A program made the translations under genes and the position numbers. Below the pieces are notes generated by a model. The model made no database searches. It was not told where the DNA came from and was given only the letters and a program-made list of their open reading frames with translations. From the NCBI GenBank assembly GCA_003117195.1, contig BDSI01000030.1, positions 797,211 through 861,210 of the forward strand: DNA of 64,000 nt. The letters are read 5' to 3'. This document shows positions 31,099 through 43,199 of the stretch, one piece after another. The stretch comes from Eudorina sp. 2006-703-Eu-15. Lineage: Eukaryota > Chlorophyta > Chlorophyceae > Chlamydomonadales > Volvocaceae. The first letter of the stretch is position 1. Each line of letters starts with the position of its first letter.

Positions 31099-34000
31099 AT
31101 GGAGGCAGAAAAGCCCACCGAGAACATATCATGGGCTCTGCATCTTCAACGTTATTTGGAGACGAGCAGTCCCAGCGATTCATCATCCGCGGCAGAAAGG
31201 AAAAATCTGGTTGACTATCTTCAAGCAAATCCTTGTTCTGCTCATGCATGGGCACAATTCCTGCGACACGAGGAGTCACTATTATCCGTCACCCCTGAAA
31301 GCCGCATCTTGCGGAGCAACCCGGCCCTACGGACTCTGTTCCGTTGCGCAGCTGAACTGGTGCCATTACAACCTGGCCATGTATCTGAAGCTCACATTTA
31401 CCTGTGGATAGGCCACGCACGGCATATCTGGTAAGGATTGCGTATAAAACACAGGAGTTCCTTTGGGAGTTCCACTCGACCGGGCAAGTTAGGACGAACG
31501 GACCCATATTCGCAGGCGCCGGAACCAGGGCGAGGGGCGGGACGTCTTCAAGGCGATAAAGAATCGCCATAAGGGTGCTCTGGTGTACTATGAGTGGGCT
31601 TTGCTGGAGCACGAGGCCGGCAACACCACCAAGGCATCGTCTGTTCTGGAGAAGGGCATCAGGGAAGGCGCGGAGCCTCGCAGGTGCGCAGGGTTTCGCG
31701 GGCTGTCAACAATTCTAGCTGCATGGAGAGATCAAGCATATGGACGGGTTTGGTGCCTGACTCTGGAGCGTGACCACAGCATGGATATTTGGGATTGGCG
31801 CCAAGTGCGATAAACGTATGGGACGCCCTCTTGTGCTACAGCATGCTGGAGACGCTGCTGGCTCGTTGGCAGGGCGCACCTGGAGCCGGTTGCGCAGCTC
31901 CGGAACGGAAGGTGCATTTCCAGGATGCATCCACGACGGCGTACGCTGGAGCCAGCCAACCAGGTAAAGTCCATTGTCTTTGATATGCCGCATAGAGAGG
32001 ACCAATGCCAGGACATCCGTAAGGTGCTAGTACGCCCGGTGGGGTCAACCCCTGGTACTGATCAACGGGCACAAGGACGTCCTTAAATGTGCGCTGTCGG
32101 ACAGCTTGTCCAGAGGACCAGCCTCTGTGGCAGCTCATTAGGTGCTTGGACATGTGCGAATGGATTCCTTGACTTTAAAGCATGCAATCAACGCCCGCGC
32201 AGATGGCACCGGTTCTCTCCGGCGGACCGCACCTTCCACCCCAGGTGTCCACCTCAAGGTCCACTATCCCAGTTATTCTGCGACATGCAGTATGGGAAGT
32301 GGCAGCTCGATGAGTAAATGCAGCAGCGGCACCCTCCCCGGAGATCTCAGCCTAGGGCTCTCAAGCCATCAGCATACCGGCCTCGCGCCTAGCAAAAGCC
32401 TCGCGTCCTATCATAGCCACGCATACGAGGACGACACTATTAGCTGCAAATCTGGGGAGGAGAACAGGATGCACGGCTTGACAGGCACCGCTTTGCGTGC
32501 GACGGGTGGCAACGGCAACACAGGGACGGTTACGATGCCCGCTGGCATCGCATCCACCTTTAACCTGGCAGCGGGCGCGGCCGCGGTGGCCGCCGCGCTA
32601 GGCAGCAGTGCGGCCGCTGGTGCTGCAACGTCCGGCAACAATACTGGTAACATGAGCTTTGGGTTGCGGAGGTTCGGCTTCAAGAGCAAAGCGGTACGGA
32701 TCAACAGCGAGGAAAAGCAGGGCCTGGCACCGGTTGAGGGCAACAGCCCGGCGGTAAGCGGTGTCGTATCACCTGCGGTGCTGGGAGGGACAGCTGCGGC
32801 AGTGATCAGCACCTCCACACCACAGGACACTCCGGAGCAGCGCGCAGCGGGGTCGTCTCCGGCAGCACAAGCAGGGACAGCATGCGAGGCTGCAGGCAGG
32901 AACCCAGATGTCGCGTGCGGCGGTTCAGCCCCCAACCCCGCTAGTGCTCGAGAAACGCAGCCCTTAGAAGACATCGATGAAGCTGCCACGCGGAAGCGGC
33001 GGGCCGCGGAGGATGCGGCCATGTCGCCGGCCCGTTCCGTGGCATCCGTTGTCCTGCAAGAGGAAGGCATGAAGCGTCGACAGTCCCCTGACGTCGCCCT
33101 GCCTTCGTCTATTCCCGGGGGCTCAGGACATGTACTTGCCGTCCGCGGGGCATGTCTTCCATCTGGGTCTGAGGGCAGCCTCTCTGCACGGGGCGAAGAC
33201 AGGGGCCCGACATGTGCCGCGGAGCCCAGCACCTCAGCCGCAAGTTCGGCGGCTGCGGTGTTGGCACGGGGCAGCGGCAGCAGCTGTTTCCGGTATGTGT
33301 CGCAGCCCAGCGTGCAGCAACCTGTATCAGTGGCTGGTGCTGCACAGCGGGGGCAGGCGATAGACGCTCAGTCAGGCGGTCTGTCCGCAGCTGCGGGGGC
33401 CCTGAGCGTTGGCGTGCCAACTGGAGATCGGTCCTTCGTCAGCGCCGTGCCCGCGAATCTCCGCGGGCATGGCGGCAACTCGTCGGTGAACTCGGACGAG
33501 AACATGATTCCAGCCGATGCACCGGCGGCCTTGTCGGGGCCTACACCCATGGTGATGGACGAGAATCAGGCGCCAGTGCCCGACGCTCCGAAACCCAGCA
33601 AGCTGCAGCCTGTCGCAGGACCTGGTGCTGCCCCGGCACAGCATCAGCTGCAACCGCCGGACAGTCGAGAGCCGCTGAGGTAAGGCCTGGGTTTGAGGAA
33701 AGTTGGTATCTCGTCGACATCTGGACGTGTATGGATGCCCCTGAAACGTGTGGTCTAGATGCCACCAACTCTGACACGCAATAAGCTGTTGGGATCTTGC
33801 TGTATGTTTTAGAAATCTCTCTCTGAGAAGCGGAATGCAACGTTGCAATGCAAAATCAATTATTGGTGTTTGGACCATGTGCAATTTGCATGCGCTACTG
33901 TTGTTGCAGGCCCGTCGGGTATGCGCCCGCACGGCCAGCTCCCCCAGCTCATGCGCCTGCGCCTCCCCAGCAGCCTATGCATCAGCAGCAGTCGTTGCAG

Positions 34001-37000
34001 CAGCAGCCTATGCAACAGCAGCCTTTGCAGCAGCCTGCGTCAGCGCCCATGCCTCAGTCGGGGTCAAACTGGCCTGAGCGGCTCGAGCAGCGGCAGATTA
34101 GGCCCATTGAGAACGAAATGTACGTCTACGTGCATGGCGTGCGTTACCAGAAGCTTGATCTCGCTGGCAAGGGCGGCAGCAGCAAGGTCTACAAGGTACG
34201 AAAGGCTCCCAAACCATTTACCAGAAGTTGTGGGTCTTGTTCCCTCGTTACTTGAGGGAGCTAATTTCTTGACGTGGGCCGGCGTCGAAATGTAACCGTT
34301 ACAAGGTGGATCCTAGTCCCGATCGGGCATTCCAACGGGCCCAGACAGGTCGTATGCGCCTCATCTCATCAACCCCTACCAAGGACTGCGCACCCATCCT
34401 CCATCACCGGGGGGGGGGTCATGCAGCCATACAGGCTAACACACCAGGTTACTAGTGCGTTGTGCTCATATTGTGCAGATTCCCCACGTCCTTAGAGTAT
34501 CGGTGTACTGCCCTGCAGGTGCTGGGCCTCAACCGCGGCATCTACGCCCTGAAGCGGGTCCGGTTCCAGAACAAGGACAATGAGGTCAGGCTTGCCGATA
34601 CAGCAATACCGCCACTGTCCTGAAAAACAGCGCGGACTAATGGGCTTTCGGGTTGCAGGCCGTCAAGGGTTTTGTGGAAGAGATCACGCTCCTACGACAA
34701 CTGCGCGGCAAGCCAAACATCATCCAGCTCATGGACTCGCAGGTGCGCGATTCCAGGCAGTCGATCCAGCGTGCCTGTAGTTGCTGTCCATGCGTGCAAG
34801 CACACGTCTGGAAAGCTATAGCATTCACTAGCTGGACTGCTTTTGAATTGCCCTTCATGACCTCACTCCACGCCAGGTGTTTTACGGTGAGGGATCATCC
34901 GGCGTCGGCTTCGTGTACATGGTCCTCGAGTACGGCGACATTGACCTGGCAAAGCTGCTCTTCAGTCACGAGGAGGCGCGCCGCCGTGCCAGCAGCGGAA
35001 ACGGCGCCGGTGACCAGGGCGGCGGCGTTGCAGCGGTCGGCTCCGGCGAAGCAAACGACGCGAGCGCCTGCCAAGAAATCGACGCCAACTTCATCCGCCT
35101 GTATTGGCAGCAGATGCTGCGCGCGGTCAAGTGCATCCACGACGCCCGGATCGTGCATGCGGACCTGAAGCCCGCCAACTTCATGCTTGTCCAGGGCCAG
35201 CTGAAGCTGATCGACTTCGGTATCGCCAAGGCGATCCAGGGCGACACCACATCCATCAATCGGGAGTCACAGGTGCGGCCCATGCCGTTGGACCCAAATG
35301 CAGCTGGTTCGCATGGATCCAGGACGATTCTAGGAGATGCAGAGACGACAATGTCCTTTACGTGTGTGTGTTACATATCTGACCGGGCCTGGCACTGGCC
35401 AAGGGCTGCTAACCCATCCCTAACGGAAAGACCGCGGAAGCATTGCCGGTGTGTGTTGGAATGTCTCGGACGAAGTTGTGTTATCTTCGTTGCCAACTGT
35501 GGCTGGTCCGTACTCGTACGCAGGTCGGCACGCTGAACTACATGTCTCCGGAGGCCATTCAGGGCGGCAGCCAGAACCCACTGGGGGGCCCACCGCTCAA
35601 GGTCGGCCGACCGTCGGACGTCTGGAGCTTGGGATGCATTCTCTACCAGATGTGAGTTTTTGTCTGGCACGACTGACTTGCGGGGGCGTGAAGTCGTGTG
35701 TGGCCCATGAGACTCTGCTTGCATCATGAGACCGCTTGTCCATCAACCCTGTCCATTTGTGTCTTCGCAGGATATATGGTCGAACGCCGTTCGCGGACCT
35801 GTCGTTCATCCCCAAGATGAATGCCATCTGCAACCCGGACTACCAGGTCCCCATGCCTGACTGCGGCGAGCCAGATGCTGTTGACTGCATTCGCAGGTGC
35901 GGTGCTGTGATATGGTTGGGGAACAGTCCAGGGCTGGTCTGGTGGTCGATAGTTGCTTTGGCTGTGGCCATTTGGTCGTTGGTCAGATCCTGCTGCATAC
36001 GGTGATGGAGCCGCTCTTCCCGCGTCTAAGAGTTGCCGTTGTCGCATGCTGGCATGGAAACCCTGATGGCAGCCGATTGATGTTGAGGGGCGCGTTTTCC
36101 CATGTTCCAGGTGCTTGGACCGGAACCCCAAGACCCGGATCTCGCTTCAGGAGCTCTTGGATCACCCTTTCCTTCATCCCAATCGGCGGAAGCATCAGCA
36201 GGCTCAGCAGGTTGAACAGCCGCAACCTGCGCCGAGCAGTTCCATGGCCGGCATGGGGAGCTTGACGGAGGCGCAAATCAAAGCCATTCTGCAGGTCCGC
36301 AGGGCGAGGGGGTTAGTCTTCTGTCTCGCTTTGACCTGTTGATACACAAGCCCCCCTCTCTGTTGCCAGCTGATCTGATGCTTTTTACCGCTGCGCACAT
36401 TCTCCCGTGCAGCTGGGTGCTGGCGGTGGGGCCGCCGCGGACCTGGACACCATCGCGCGTCGAGTTATGCAGCAGCTAAGCGGGGCCGAAGCGGATCTGC
36501 CAGCGCCTAGCGAGGCTGGCGGTGGTTCTCTTGCCTTGGCGATGGGCGCAGCTGACGCGCCGGCACCGCTGCCACAGCCGCCGCCACCGGTAGTGCCGCC
36601 ACCGGTGGTGGCGCCACAGCGGACGCGCGTGCCTCCACCGCCGCCACCATTGCCACAGCCGCCAGGGGCTGCACCACAGCGGACTGTGGTGTCGCGCGTG
36701 CCGCCACCACCGCCACCACCGCCGCCGCCACCACCACCGATGCAGCCGGGGGCTGCACCAGCCATCAGGACCCTGGAACCGGTAGATGTGTCCCCAAGGT
36801 CCGCACCGCAACAACGAGCAGTGCCGCCAGCGCCCACGGCGCCCCAAGCACGCAACAACAGCGCGCGCGGGATGGGAGACATTGCCGCCATGGTAGCTGC
36901 GGCGGCGGCGAAGCGGTGAGTGGCATCACGCGCCTTCCAGCAGCTGTAATGATTACCTACGGTATCCTACTTTGATGCTCACCGCAGCGCTTTGTTCACA

Positions 37001-37461
37001 AAGTCAGATCTGTCGTCCTTAACACCCGTGCCTCGGCGCTCGCCCCGCGCAGAGCAACCAAACCGGCGAGCGATTCGCTGGATACCAAGTCTAAGGCAGC
37101 CGCCTGTGGCACAGCCGCGTCGAGCGCCGGTGGCAACGGCTTCCTGCCGCTTGGGGGCGCCGAGCTGCAGGCCGCCATCCTGCAACGACGGGCGCAGCTG
37201 CGCCCTGTGGCAGACCAGCCAGCGGCCAGCGTGCAAGCGCCTGCGCATGGCGGCCTGGGGAGTTGGCCCGCGGGTGGTGCGCAGCGCGGCGGCCACGAGT
37301 CCAGCAGCCGGCAGGGGCCTGCGACTGAAGCTGAGGGCGGGCTGGAGGCCGTGCTGCGGCGGGGCCTGGAACGGTTCCACTTCAGCGATAGCGGTGGCGA
37401 TACACACGGCAACACGGAATTCATCGAGGCGGCGATGACAGCCGCGCGACGGGAAGGGTGA
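31099..37461 (+). CDS. MPS1: MPS1/TTK-type dual-specificity protein kinase
   Basis: Thirteen exons: 31099-31430, 31516-31683, 31873-31963, 32142-33679, 33910-34195, 34519-34584, 34659-34742, 34877-35272, 35524-35651, 35771-35896, 36111-36294, 36413-36915 and 37053-37461; 1,436 residues with every phase closing. Exons 1-3 resemble the N-terminal TPR-like region of MPS1/BUB1 (ALVYYEWALLEHEAGNTTKA, KGIREGAEPR). Exon 4 is a long Ala/Ser/Pro-rich linker. The kinase spans exons 5-11: glycine loop GKGGSSKVYK, catalytic lysine in IYALKRVRF, HRD-equivalent IVHADLKPANFML, LIDFGIAKAI, an activation segment DTTSINRESQVGTLNYMSPE, and SDVWSLGCILYQM. That segment is diagnostic of MPS1. The expected role is spindle-checkpoint signalling at kinetochores. 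Oddities: a roughly 30-residue Gly/Ala insert between hinge and catalytic loop, and a polyproline C-terminal extension. Exons 3 and 13 are chosen by phase and sequence sense. Confidence 0.9.
34290..34453 (+). repeat. Dispersed repeat family 2, copy in MPS1 intron 5
   Basis: Starts with the palindrome TGTAACCGTTACA, followed by AGGTGGATCC, CCAACGGGCCCAGA, TCATCAACCCCTACCAAGGA and ends near ACACACCAGGTTAC. About 164 bases, matching 38728-38892 over its full length. Confidence 0.85.
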
Positions 37462-38727
37462 ATGTACCGCCCGGCCACGCCCCGAGGCGTTCGGTCGTGG
37501 GGGGTAGCGGCCGTATCAGGCAGGCAGGGGGTACTGTAGCGAGCGGTGCCGTGTGAGTCATTGGCGAGGGCTTGGGAGACACGAGTGGATGATGCAGGGC
37601 AGCAGCGCAGTAGTATTCAGGAAGTTTATTGCTGTGTGACTACGTAAGTGAGGCACGATGGCGGCCCGGGGTGAAGTCACCAAAGCCCTATGCTTCTGGA
37701 TAATAATCATGAATTTTGTAGGTCTGCGTGACCCAGGCAGGTCACGAGCACTTTCATTTACCGTGTATTACTTCTTTGTGCTTCGTCCTTCCATTGGGGG
37801 CCTCCTGCGGCCGCCGTGTCGGTTTGTTGTGGCTGGCGCAACGGCACCGCGGTACGCGCGGGCGGGTGGCTCATCTGGAAGGAGGGAGGTCCCGGTCCCT
37901 TACCCTGTGATGTCCCAACCACGCCCAGTAGGGAGTGTGTTCAGCGAGAAACCCGCCCGAACCACTGGGGAGTGGGTGCATCAGCATATATGTAGCATTC
38001 GGGACCGCTGATGCTTGCAAGTGGACGGAATGACCATTTCAAACAGAGGTCACGTTTTCGTGGGAGCGTCATGATTTGCGCGATTGCGCCCGGATGCTGT
38101 GGATCCGTGACTGGTGTTGTGGATCAGTCGTGTGGTCAAGGTTTTGCCGTTTGCGTCTTGTCGGACCAACATATTACAACATATTTTGTTCGCTTCAGTC
38201 CGCGTCGTCTTGGAGAGAACTCCTGTATCGTCCCAGCTCATGAGTCGCGTTTGGGACAAGTGTACGGAGTGCTTTTATGTCGAGTCGTCATTTAAATGTC
38301 ACGCAATGGTGTGAAGCTCCTTAACCAGCAGGTTTTGATCGTAGTCGTGCAAACATCATCTGTCCGCGCAACCACTCAACGAGGCACCTAAGAGCGCTCG
38401 CACCACGTCCCACCCAGGCACCGGGTTACAGCCACTGCTGGCCCTGGCAGTCGGCAGTATTGCGGCTCCGGCGGTACGGCATCTCGGCCCGACGTCTCAG
38501 CTTCCGCAAGGACACTAGGGCAGGAGCAGTACAGCCCTCACCAGCACACACCGTACGACGGACCCGCCCGACCGAGCCGAGTGTGTGTCTGTTCCGCAAC
38601 TCAAGAAGTCCGCAACTCCAGACGCAATGGGAGAATGGGTTGCCACGCTGCACAGCATGCAGCGGCACTGTAGCACAGTGGACCAGTTTCCCCTACCGTT
38701 CCACGGGGGGGGGGAGGGAAATATGTA

Positions 38728-38892
38728 ATGTAACCGTTACAAGGTGGACCCGTGTCACGACCAGGGGTTCCAACGGGCCCAGATAGCTCGTAGGTGCCTC
38801 GTCTCATCAACCCCTACCAAGGACTGCGCACCCATCTTCCATCACCCGCGGGGGGGTAATGCAGCCACACCGGCCAACACACCAGGTTACCA
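38728..38892 (+). repeat. Dispersed repeat family 2, intergenic copy
   Basis: Begins ATGTAACCGTTACAAGGTGG, contains CCAACGGGCCCAGATAGCTC and TCATCAACCCCTACCAAGGA, ends ACACACCAGGTTAC. Collinear with the MPS1 intron copy. Confidence 0.85.
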
Positions 38893-39172
38893 GCGCGCCA
38901 GCATTGCCTCTCCTGGAAACCGCGCCAGACCCGCCTAAACACACGGCGGTGAGGGACCCGGGATCCGCGAACCGCGGATCTCTGGACAGAATGCCATTGT
39001 CTTTCCCATTAGCGGGGGGGGGGGGAAATATGCCGGCCTGCGCTACACGATGTACTGATCATGCAACGCGTCATCACCCGTTGGTTGCGGCCTGGGTCCG
39101 GCCGCGTTGGTCGCGGGTGCCCTGCCCGACCCAAGGGATGGCTAGGGTTGGCAAGCACAATTGCCAACCGAT

Positions 39173-39420
39173 GATCCCGTTGGGGTCCGCTGTAACATTC
39201 ATTCATTCAATTGCAGCTGCTCGTATCAATGTTGCGGTTACAGCTCTTCAACGACTAGAGCGAGTGTATGATTTTGCTCCCCTGGCTACGGTCGACCAAG
39301 CAGCACCAAATCCTGCTGTAAACGACCTGCGAGCCAAAACCACATCCTGCAAACGACCTGCGAGGCAACACCCGTTGGCATCTTGAATGAATGAACGTTA
39401 CAGCGGACCCCAAAGGGATC
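39173..39420. mobile_element. MITE-like element with 38-base terminal inverted repeats (family 3)
   Basis: Left arm 39173-39210 and right arm 39383-39420 are inverted copies with 36 of 38 bases matching; key text is GGGGTCCGCTGTAAC and TTCATTCATTCAA. The spacer is about 172 bases and codes for nothing recognisable. Single arms of the same sequence lie at 26320-26372 and 57324-57354. A target duplication is not obvious, since the matching flank ACCGRT continues the inverted repeat. Confidence 0.65.
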
Positions 39421-40756
39421 ACCGGTGCATTTTGTTCGACGCTGGACCCGTGGCCGGTTGTTGCTGCGGTGTCCAAACCGACTGTCACAACCACCAAGAC
39501 TATGGTAGGCAAACTGGGGAACCCGTAGGGCAAGATAGAGGCCTTCCAGGGCGGGTGGGCGGGTACTATGCCCTGGCAGAAGGGCATCAGCAATGTTATA
39601 CATTAGCAACATCGGCAGATACCGAGCTCCAACCCGGATGCGGCTGACAAGCTGCGATGACGCCACTAGCGCCGTACCTTGCCGTACCTATGCATGGAAC
39701 CAACCAAATTATGACACCATCGTCGCTATAATCTGACTTTCCTGCTACGGTATTGCTAGAGAAGTCAACGTATCCACTCGATCCACACGGGAGCAGGTTT
39801 GACAGGAACAGGACCAGCATTACAACTAATCGAATCGACGGCGCCTGTACCGAACGAACATCAACTCATGCGGCTGCGAGCTCGAGTGCGCACCAGCGAA
39901 CCCCTTCGCTTCTAACCGGAGAGTTTGCCCTGTCTGTATCTCAGAGAAGGTGAATCAAGGCACATTTCACAGCTGTCATGCCCCCCTCGTGGGTTGCTGG
40001 CGCCCGGCTGGCGAGGGCTGGCGCGGCCACCTGGTTTCCTTCGTGGTTGGCCGAGGCAAGAGGCGCATCTCTCCTTGCCCGACCTAACTCCGATGGGTGC
40101 GACTCAGGCTCCGAGACCCCCCCTCCCCTCATGTCCTCATGGTGGGGTGGCCCGCATGTCTCCGCCTACTGCCACACTCTCCTGCTGTTGGGTCGCGCAG
40201 CCCTGGCAGCGGACCGAAAAGCTTTTGCGTTTGCTTGTTGTAAGATGATCGTTGTGTTCATGTTGTATGCACGTCGCTAAGATGAGTAGTAGTGGTATGG
40301 TAGATTCTGGTAATTGGGGCGCCAGGGTTCGGTAATGGTACGGCGTGCGCCTGTAGGACCAAGTAGGACTGGCGCGCATCCCCTTTGGATGTCGCGCCCT
40401 AACGACGCCAAACGACATCAAGAGTACTGCGGTGAAAAGGACTTGTTTAGATCCACAATTGATAGAATGTCGGCAGAAGGGAGAAGCGCGCGAGAGAAGG
40501 CGGGTTGGGTTTGGGACCACGTACGGCGCCCGCCGCAATCCTTTTCTGCATCTACCATCTAGACAACCAGAGGAGCAACCGAAAGGTGCAGAGCTGCTAA
40601 GCATTGAGGTCCAGTAGTTGCTAATGCGAATCAGAGGTTGCGGGTTCCGAAGGTCATAATGGAGTACCGTAACTCCGCCCCGCAGGATCGAAATTGATCC
40701 CGAGCTGACCAAAACGCAGTCAAACATACTTCAGCGTGAGTTCCTTTGCTGGAAGG

Positions 40757-43168
40757 ATGCGGAAGGAGCTGGAGCAGCTCCAGCGCGCATGGCGGGAAAC
40801 CATTGCTCTTGGTCCGAACCCGGTCGATTCACAATTGGAAAATGATGCTGACAAATATGATACGGAGTCGGCTCGCAAATTTATTGGAATCACAGGAGGG
40901 TTGCAGTGTGCACTGCCACCGGGTGTGGAAAAATTCAACGCCACGACCCAGGCAGTCGCCCTCAGGGCCCTCAAAGCCGTGCAGGTCACGCTTGACCTTG
41001 GCACAGCCGCTGCAGCTGCCGACGTCATAAATGCGGCCCGGCAGGGTCTCGTCTCGTCTCGGGGGCGCCCTGCGAGGCGACCTGCGACGCCGCCGTGTCT
41101 GCCGTGAGGGTGCTGACCCACATCGCCTCCGCCGTCCAAACCGTCCTCCGCGGCATCCGCGGGGGGGCCATCACGGAGGCGGACACGTCCCACCCCTCCG
41201 TACACACACCCCGCGGGCTGGGCGGCCTGCACCTGAGCCGGTCCCCGTCGGGCGAGGAGGCGGCGGCTGCCGCCGCGCGTCCTCGAGGCACGCTGCCCCT
41301 GCTCGGGACCCTCAGCGCCTCGTTGCAGCAGCTCGGGGGCGACGCCTGCCCACCCGCGGTCGGGGCGTTCCTGTCCGCTGTTGCCGATGTGAGTACACAG
41401 CAGAGCACACAACAGGGTACACAGCAGGGAAGGCCGCCCGCCGCCGCCGCCGCCGCAGCAGCAGCAGCAGCAGCAGCAACAGCAACAACAACAAGGACGA
41501 CGATGCATCCGACGCAGCTCCGGGACTTCCAGGCCCTCAGCTCCGCCCCGCCCCGCCGCCGCCCCCGCTCCCGCCCGTGCCGTTTGACGTGGACCTCATC
41601 GACACGGTGCAGAACGTCATGTTGTACGTCTTCGGCGTCAATTCTGCCGTACACGAGGCCGCCATCAGCCGCTCCTTCCCCGCCGAGGCCTGCGACGCCT
41701 TCGTGACCCCGCTCATCTCCTCCCTGGAGCAGTCCCGGGTACTGGAGCTCGCGGCCACCGCCCTGCTGGGCATCGACGCCGCGGCGGTGGTGGGGGTGCC
41801 CCAGGGGCAGGGGCAGGGGCAGGGCACGGAGGAGGCCGCGGAGACGGCCGCCTTGATGCGGGCTCTGGGTGTCTCGGTGGCGCACCTGGCCTGCAGCGCG
41901 GCCGTCCTGGCGAACCTGGCGTACTTCGTTGGGGACCCGGAAGCCACGAGGAGGGCCAGCCAGTCGCCAGAGCAGCTTGTTGTTATCGCAGCCGGCGGCA
42001 CCGGCGGCGGCATCCCGGTCGTCGGGTCCTGGGCCGCAAGCTATCGGCCAGAGGTGTACGGCAAGCTGTGCGGCATGCTCGTCCAGCCCTCCCTGACACG
42101 GTTCCTGCGGGTGCTGCTGGACAGGTTCTGTCTGAACGGCGGCAGGCCGAGGGGGCGCGCGTTTGGCGGCGGCGGTGGCGGAGGCGACGGAGGCGGAGGC
42201 GGCGCCAGCGGCAGTGCCAGCGGCAGCGGCTGGGAGCTGATGGACGTTTTCCGTTTGGACGAGCAGCTCTGCTCGCTGTACGAGGATGAAACCGTGGCTT
42301 GCCGCGCCGTCGCGTTGCTCGTCCTCGTCCTGCCCGCGCTCGGCACGTGGGCGGCCCTCTGCGCGTCGCGCGCGCAGCACCGCCGCCGCCTGCCCGCCGA
42401 CCTGGACGACTGCCTCGTGCGCGTGACCTCCGCGGCGTGGCGGCTGGTGCGCGGCGGCGAGGGCGGCAGTAATTTCGCGGCGCCGATCCGGCTGGAGTAC
42501 TTTAGAGAGCTGCCGCAGCTGGTGGCGCGGTGTGCCGTGAGGGCCCGCCTCATGAGCCCGTCGCGGCCCGGCGACCCCCCGGTGGTGGTGCCCATGGCGG
42601 TGGCGATCACGCCGTCCAGCCTGGATGCCGCCGCGCGGCTGCTGGGGCTGCAGGTGCCGATGGCCCTGATGGCGGCGGCCCAGGCGATGCGCGACGACCG
42701 GGCGGCGCAGTCGCGCGGTGCCGCGGGGCGGTCGGAGCCGTGCCCATGGTACGCGACGCTGACGGAGTCGCTGTCGTTCTGGTCCCTGGGCCTGGTGAAT
42801 GAGGGTGCGTTGGTGGGTGGGGAGACGGGGAGTGGGGGGCCCGGGATGGAGTGGGGCGTGTGTGTGGGAGGATGGGGTTGAGGCTTCCGCTGGCAGTGGT
42901 TGGGTGGGTGAGTGATGCGGGTGGGTGGGTGGATGGGTGGATGGGTGGTGCGCCCCACAGAGCCCGTCTGCGCAGCCCCTCAGCCACTGATTCTTCCCGT
43001 GCCACCCGGCCCTTTGAACCTTGGCTGTCCACCACGACACCGGCTGCCGCCCTAGCCCCCTCCCACTCGTGCTATCCTCGTACGGGAACCCATCGTATCG
43101 TACACACAGACACTCAAGTGCCGGCGATGCTCCTACCGTGCGCTGTTGTTGTTGTTGTTGTTGGTGGC

Positions 43169-43199
<31 letters not shown>

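Larger units (their letters stand above)
37462..40756. other. Gene-poor interval between MPS1 and the first MYND gene
   Basis: 3.3 kb with only short, domain-free frames. It holds the MPS1 3' UTR, a family 2 repeat copy, the family 3 inverted-repeat element, two poly-G runs followed by GAAATATG (about 38707-38725 and 39012-39030), and the promoter of the MYND gene. No tRNA or other RNA gene was recognised. Confidence 0.6.

Noticed and set aside
32142..33683. 513-residue frame as a separate intronless gene
   Set aside because: It begins at an acceptor, ends at a GTAAGG donor in phase with the MPS1 kinase exons, and is flanked by TPR-like and kinase exons. It is the MPS1 linker exon.
36987..37438. 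Last MPS1 exon starting at 36987 (ALFTKSDLSSLTPVP...)
   Set aside because: Phase is possible but the resulting Arg/Cys/Trp-rich sequence is unlike the rest. The acceptor at 37050-37052 gives ATKPASDSLDTKSKAAAC and a natural end.
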